A stretch of DNA of 7,511 bases from an uncultured Clostridia bacterium (lineage in GTDB: Bacteria; Bacillota; Clostridia; Oscillospirales; Acutalibacteraceae). Below, piece after piece: positions 5,142 to 7,511 of the stretch. How positions within the stretch are numbered: position 1 is the stretch's first letter; each line of letters opens with the position of its first letter. The stretch is taken from NCBI GenBank assembly GCA_937884975.1, contig CAKZZS010000046.1:1-7511 (forward strand), given 5' to 3'. Below the pieces are notes generated by a model. That model had not been told where the DNA came from. It did not search any database and saw only the letters and a list, made by a program, of their open reading frames with translations. A program made the position numbers and the translations under genes.

Positions 5142-5178
5142 CTCCTTTCATTTTAACATATTTAATAGTAAATGTCAA
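5142..5178 (-). promoter_or_regulatory. Promoter of the 4132-5133 gene abutting its ribosome site
   Basis: On the minus strand TTGACA (5178-5173) and TAAAAT (5155-5150) are separated by 17 bp, with TGT just before the -10. Predicted transcription begins at about 5143. The ribosome site AAAGGAG is at 5148-5142, so most of it would fall just before the start point. Either transcription starts a few bases early, or the message is nearly leaderless. Confidence 0.65.
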
Positions 5179-5190
5179 ACAATATTATTG

Positions 5191-5202
5191 GTTAAAATTA
5201 AC
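5191..5202. promoter_or_regulatory. Small palindrome between divergent promoters
   Basis: GTTAA and TTAAC are inverted around two bases. The site lies between the divergent promoters 5142-5178 (minus) and 5243-5271 (plus), where a common operator would be expected. Nearby, AAATATG occurs twice, at 5204-5210 and 5216-5222. Short motifs in A+T-rich DNA, so support is weak. Confidence 0.3.
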
Positions 5203-5242
5203 AAAATATGCTATCAAATATGTAGAAATTTGTAATATCGTA

Positions 5243-5271
5243 TTGAAAAATAAATCCTTTTATGTTAGAAT
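5243..5271 (+). promoter_or_regulatory. Vegetative promoter of the 5308-6614 operon
   Basis: TTGAAA (5243-5248) and TAGAAT (5266-5271) have a 17-bp spacer ending in TATGT, giving an extended -10. Transcription is predicted from about 5278, leaving a 30-base leader with AAGGAG at 5294-5299. Confidence 0.8.
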
Positions 5272-5307
5272 GTAAAGAGATATATTGTAATATAAGGAGT
5301 AATTCCT

Positions 5308-6336
5308 ATGGACGAAAAGTTCCTTAAACTATTTGAATATCTTAGCGAACACCATTCTAAAATGGCTGAAGATATAATTGAAAGCTATGAGTTCTTTGCT
5401 TCATACATTAAGGATGCAGAAGAAAAACTTTGCGATGAATGTGCTAAGGCTATTACAAGCCATAGTTCAAATCGTGATGATTTATATACTATATCCAGTC
5501 TTGCCAGTGAAATACGTTCAAGACTTGAAAGTAATGTAAAAGCATTATATGAGACTTTTAACAAAGAAATATCAAATACTGATAACAACCCGCCAATTGA
5601 TAATCCCAATGAAACAAATAGTGAAAGTCAAGACCAAGATAATTGGAAATCTCTTGATTACAATTTCCAATCTGAAAAAGTTATCTGTATTCGTTTTAAT
5701 GGGCAAGAATATAACACTAAAGATTTAACCGATGCTCTCGTTAAACTCTGTGAAATTCTATATACCGTCGATAATTACAAATTCAAAGAACTTATAAATC
5801 AAGATTTTTCTCACGGTAGGACAAGAGATTATTTTTCGGTCAATCTTTCGGAAGATAAATATATCCCTATACTCGATAGTGGGTTAGCTGTTTTTGTTAA
5901 TACTAATAACATATCTAAAATCGCTTTAATCAAAAATATTCTTACATATTACGGATATTCTCACGATGATATAAGATTATTGATTAAAAGTGATTACTCA
6001 CCAAAACCAAGAGAATACAAGGGAATAAAGAAAACAGCAGATCAGAAAATTGGCAGATATGTTCGTGAGAAAATGAGACTCCTTTCTAAAAAAGGATATT
6101 CCTTTGATAAAGAAGAGTTACAGGCATTACAAAATAAAAAATTAACCAAACGATTAGTAGGAATAACTTATCCACTGTTGGTTTCTCGACGAGATATGAC
6201 AACAGGGAAGGCTCAGAAAGAAAAATATTGGAATGAGATATTTGTATACAATAATCAAGAGTTTTATGTCGCAAGTCGTTGGAAACCCGAAATGCGTAAA
6301 AACTTTGATATATGGTACAAGAATTTAAAATCATAA
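5308..6336 (+). CDS. Three-part protein: helical N-terminus plus two modules common in restriction-type proteins
   Basis: The 342-aa product starts at ATG 5308, eight bases after AAGGAG. Residues 1-90 are helical and charged, probably a coiled coil or oligomerisation part. Residues 90-115 form an Asn/Pro/Ser/Asp linker. Residues 122-226 form a domain beginning VICIRFNGQEYNTKDLTDAL, with GRTRDYFS (170-177) and ILDSGLAVFVNTNNISKIAL near the end. By memory this resembles a module attached to helicase-like or restriction-associated proteins. Residues 243-342 resemble another recurring C-terminal module, with KIGRYVREKM, KYWNEIFVYNNQEFYVASRW and a final F-x-x-W-Y helix. I cannot give a family name. 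No nuclease or ATPase motif is seen, so a binding or sensing role is more likely. It is the first gene of an operon and diverges from the nuclease-like gene. Confidence 0.8.
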   Translation: MDEKFLKLFEYLSEHHSKMAEDIIESYEFFASYIKDAEEKLCDECAKAITSHSSNRDDLYTISSLASEIRSRLESNVKALYETFNKEISNTDNNPPIDNPNETNSESQDQDNWKSLDYNFQSEKVICIRFNGQEYNTKDLTDALVKLCEILYTVDNYKFKELINQDFSHGRTRDYFSVNLSEDKYIPILDSGLAVFVNTNNISKIALIKNILTYYGYSHDDIRLLIKSDYSPKPREYKGIKKTADQKIGRYVREKMRLLSKKGYSFDKEELQALQNKKLTKRLVGITYPLLVSRRDMTTGKAQKEKYWNEIFVYNNQEFYVASRWKPEMRKNFDIWYKNLKS

Positions 6337-6347
6337 GGAGATTTATA

Positions 6348-6614
6348 ATGTTCTTAATTCGTGAAACTGCATTGAAAATACTTACATTTTGTTATCAGAA
6401 TTGTTCTAAGTATTTTAAAATTGACAATTTTGATTTTGAACAATTTGGTGAAGAAGATGATGTGTTAAAATCAATCCGCTATTTACATAAATCTAACTAC
6501 CTTATAATGAAAGATAGATATGAAGAAAAATATCCTTTTGTCGGAGATTTTGAAATTACAGTTAAAGGTATAGATTGGGTAGAAGATAATCTTAATACCT
6601 CTGAACAATCATAG
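6348..6614 (+). CDS. Small winged-helix-like protein
   Basis: The 88-aa product starts at ATG 6348, seven bases after AAGGAG (6335-6340). The open frame extends upstream to 6312, but that part overlaps the previous gene and lacks a ribosome site. The order helix (IRETALKILTFCYQN), helix (EEDDVLKSIRYLHKSNYLIM) and a beta-hairpin ending DFEITVKGIDWVEDNL is that of small winged-helix proteins. The I-T-x-K-G-x-x-(W/F) element matches the wing of DUF2513-type and YjcQ-type proteins. The gene is 11 bases after the 342-aa gene and surely in its operon, so it may be its regulator or DNA-binding partner. Its last 23 bases overlap the 3' end of the convergent gene 6592-6810. Confidence 0.75.
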   Translation: MFLIRETALKILTFCYQNCSKYFKIDNFDFEQFGEEDDVLKSIRYLHKSNYLIMKDRYEEKYPFVGDFEITVKGIDWVEDNLNTSEQS

Positions 6615-6810
6615 TCTCACAATCGCCATAATTTGAATCATCAAATTTCTTCTTATATAATTCTGCTTCTTCTTTGCTAAAAAAAGGTGTACAAGATATA
6701 ATATTCATCTTATAATGATCGTATTCATTTCCACACCAATCATAAACAACAAAAATATAAATGTCTTGATACTTCTTTCTATCTTCAAATTTAAAATCAA
6801 ATTCTTTCAT
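6592..6810 (-). CDS. Small acidic-aromatic protein of unknown function
   Basis: The 72-aa product starts at ATG 6810, ten bases after AAAGGA (6821-6826, minus strand). The sequence alternates short strands (YIFVVYDWCGNEYDHYK, MNIISCTPFF) with one helix, SKEEAELYKKKFDD. The F-F-S-K-E-E-A-E-L-Y pattern is common in small Firmicute proteins of about 70 aa, but I cannot name a family. Two cysteines are single, not ribbon-like. The last 23 bases overlap the end of the plus-strand winged-helix gene, and no terminator fits between. A perfect minus-strand TATAAT (6848-6843), with no good -35, lies inside the first codons of the divergent zinc-ribbon gene. Confidence 0.7.
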   Translation of the reverse strand: MKEFDFKFEDRKKYQDIYIFVVYDWCGNEYDHYKMNIISCTPFFSKEEAELYKKKFDDSNYGDCETMIVQRY

Positions 6811-6838
6811 ATAAAGTAATTCCTTTCAATTTAAAAAT

Positions 6839-7096
6839 ATGAATTATAAATATTGTCCTTTTTGCGCTTATATCGGTATTTATTCAGACTGTCCGTATTG
6901 TGGAACTAATACCGATAACACAACAATTGAATATAATCAGGAGCAGTGGTTCAAAAATCGTGATAGAATTACCAAAGAAATCTTAACACGATACAGTATA
7001 AAGACAAATCCATTATTCAACCCACATCTCTATCAACTTAGAGTGGCAGAAGAAAATTTACGTCAAAAAACTATAAATAGTCTTTTCTGTGAATAA
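6839..7096 (+). CDS. Zinc-ribbon protein, unknown function
   Basis: The 85-aa product opens with a zinc ribbon: Cys6 and Cys9 (CPFC), and Cys18 and Cys21 (CPYCG). A helical region without further cysteine pairs follows (EQWFKNRDRITKEILTRYSI, then HLYQLRVAEENLRQKTINSL). The ribbon at the extreme N terminus supports the ATG at 6839, but no Shine-Dalgarno site precedes it. The bases before it are TTTAAAAAT. A TATAAA at 6810-6815 could serve as -10, giving a short leader. Function is unknown. Nucleic-acid or protein binding is possible. The gene diverges from the 72-aa gene across 28 bp, the same gap as at 2571-2598. Confidence 0.7.
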   Translation: MNYKYCPFCAYIGIYSDCPYCGTNTDNTTIEYNQEQWFKNRDRITKEILTRYSIKTNPLFNPHLYQLRVAEENLRQKTINSLFCE

Positions 7097-7103
7097 AATC
7101 GCT

Positions 7104-7125
7104 CTTTTAACATATAATCTAAAAG
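7104..7125 (+). promoter_or_regulatory. Possible -10 box inside an inverted repeat
   Basis: TATAAT at 7113-7118 lies in the 10-base loop of the inverted repeat CTTTTA (7104-7109)/TAAAAG (7120-7125). No convincing -35 is seen 16-18 bases upstream. The arrangement would suit a regulated promoter for the 43-aa gene, but reading through from the 6839 gene is equally possible. Confidence 0.35.
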
Positions 7126-7137
7126 GGAAGTGATTAT

Positions 7138-7269
7138 ATGTATAAATCAGGTGAAACACCGGGCAAAGGTATTTACACTTGCAAATGTTGTGGGCAGAAG
7201 ATTGTAATGCAAAAAGATACAGATAAATTACCACCTTGTCCTGAGTGCGATAATAATGAATTTGAATAA
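7138..7269 (+). CDS. 43-aa zinc-ribbon protein
   Basis: This gene encodes 43 residues: MYKSGETPGKGIYTC, then K-C-C-G, a short central strand, and KLPPCPEC before NNEFE. Cys15 and Cys18 with Cys34 and Cys37 make a complete four-cysteine ribbon. The opening Y-K-(S/T)-G-E-x-P-G-K-G-x-Y-x-C and the P-P-C-P-x-C ending match a family of very small Firmicute zinc-ribbon proteins that I know only as uncharacterised. The site AAGGGAAGTG (7123-7132) precedes ATG 7138. It is 41 bases after the 6839 gene on the same strand and ends just before a hairpin (7275-7303). Its length suggests a whole functional protein, not a fragment. Confidence 0.75.
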   Translation: MYKSGETPGKGIYTCKCCGQKIVMQKDTDKLPPCPECDNNEFE

Positions 7270-7274
7270 TTTAC

Positions 7275-7303
7275 AGAGGCTTGTCTATATGGCAAGTCTC
7301 TTT
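7275..7303 (+). terminator. Intrinsic terminator after the 43-aa gene
   Basis: AGAGGCTTG (7275-7283) pairs with CAAGTCTCT (7293-7301) through nine positions, one of them G-U. Two further inner pairs close on a TATAT loop. A short T run follows. The right end overlaps the stop codon of the opposing gene (7302-7304). Confidence 0.65.
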
Positions 7304-7451
7304 AACTACATATCAAATAGTGATTTATATTATAAGGCTGTCCGAACCACTGTTCCCAAGTGGAAACATATCTATTACCATCTGAATAATATGTCGTATA
7401 GTAAGATAATGGTAATAATTGTTTGAGATAATATATAATTTTATTTTTCAT
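7302..7451 (-). CDS. 49-aa protein of unknown function, Tyr-rich
   Basis: ATG 7451 lies seven bases after GAGG (7460-7463, minus strand) and opens a 49-codon frame. The product begins MKNKIIYYLKQLLPLSYYTT, continues YYSDGNRYVSTWEQWF and ends YLICS. The basic-hydrophobic start, the Leu-Leu-Pro-Leu turn, paired tyrosines, and the W-x-x-W-F-G block resemble short conserved proteins of phages and mobile elements that I cannot name. A single amphipathic N-terminal helix might touch the membrane. The coding signal is supported by the ribosome site and by the aromatic pattern, which is unlikely in random A+T-rich DNA. It converges on the 43-aa gene across the hairpin 7275-7303. Positions 7464-7511 upstream of it show no clear promoter before the window ends. 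Confidence 0.65.
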   Translation of the reverse strand: MKNKIIYYLKQLLPLSYYTTYYSDGNRYVSTWEQWFGQPYNINHYLICS

Positions 7452-7511
7452 AAAACATCCTCAAAAATGCTTTTTGTATATCCAAGTATTTAATACCCAG
7501 TATAAAAGCCA

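Noticed and set aside
5385..5609. Minus-strand open frame of 74 codons
   Set aside because: Antisense shadow of the 342-aa gene, without a ribosome site.
6086..6334. Minus-strand open frame of 82 codons
   Set aside because: Antisense shadow of the C-terminal module of the 342-aa gene.
6312..6347. Upstream extension of the winged-helix gene
   Set aside because: It overlaps the preceding gene in another frame. AAGGAG lies seven bases before ATG 6348.

Overview
The window is A+T-rich DNA with strong Shine-Dalgarno sites (AAGGAGG type), near-consensus vegetative promoters and short, tightly packed genes. This suggests a low-GC, Gram-positive, spore-forming Firmicute of the Clostridia type. The spore link rests on one feature: a 5'-truncated reading frame at the left edge (1-103, minus strand) that resembles the germination protease GPR. 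No rRNA, tRNA, CRISPR array, insertion sequence or recombinase gene is visible.

Layout. Positions 1-103 hold the gpr-like fragment reading out of the window. Positions 120-219 are gene-free but filled with inverted repeats, ending at an excellent promoter (223-251). That promoter drives a two-gene operon of membrane-anchored proteins (286-594, 617-1381). After a 200-bp gap with a decayed coding remnant comes a DUF2513-type protein (1584-2015). It faces a small unknown protein (2018-2263, minus), with only two bases between their stop codons. A 67-aa protein (2367-2570, minus) and an HExxH metallopeptidase with a SHOCT-like tail (2599-3519, plus) diverge from a 28-bp gap. A zinc-ribbon remnant (3513-3596) and a double zinc-ribbon protein (3606-4091) follow. 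A hairpin at 4089-4131 separates the latter from a convergent 333-aa protein with PD-(D/E)xK-like signatures (4132-5133, minus). That gene diverges from a two-gene operon (5308-6336, 6348-6614) encoding a three-part 342-aa protein and a small winged-helix-like protein. The right end has a 72-aa protein (6592-6810, minus), a zinc-ribbon protein (6839-7096, plus) that diverges from it across another 28-bp gap, a 43-aa zinc-ribbon protein (7138-7269, plus) and a 49-aa protein (7302-7451, minus).

Interpretation. Strand changes every one or two genes, most genes have their own promoter, broken gene tails lie between them, and almost every product is a small uncharacterised protein. This is how cargo regions of prophages, integrative elements and defence islands look. 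If the gpr fragment is real, the simplest model is an element inserted in gpr, with the missing 5' part of gpr somewhere to the right of the window. That is inference. The best candidates for an undescribed system are the divergent cluster 4132-6614 (nuclease-like protein, multidomain protein, winged-helix protein) and the peptidase with its divergent small partner (2367-3519). Functions are not established for most genes here, and family assignments were made by eye.
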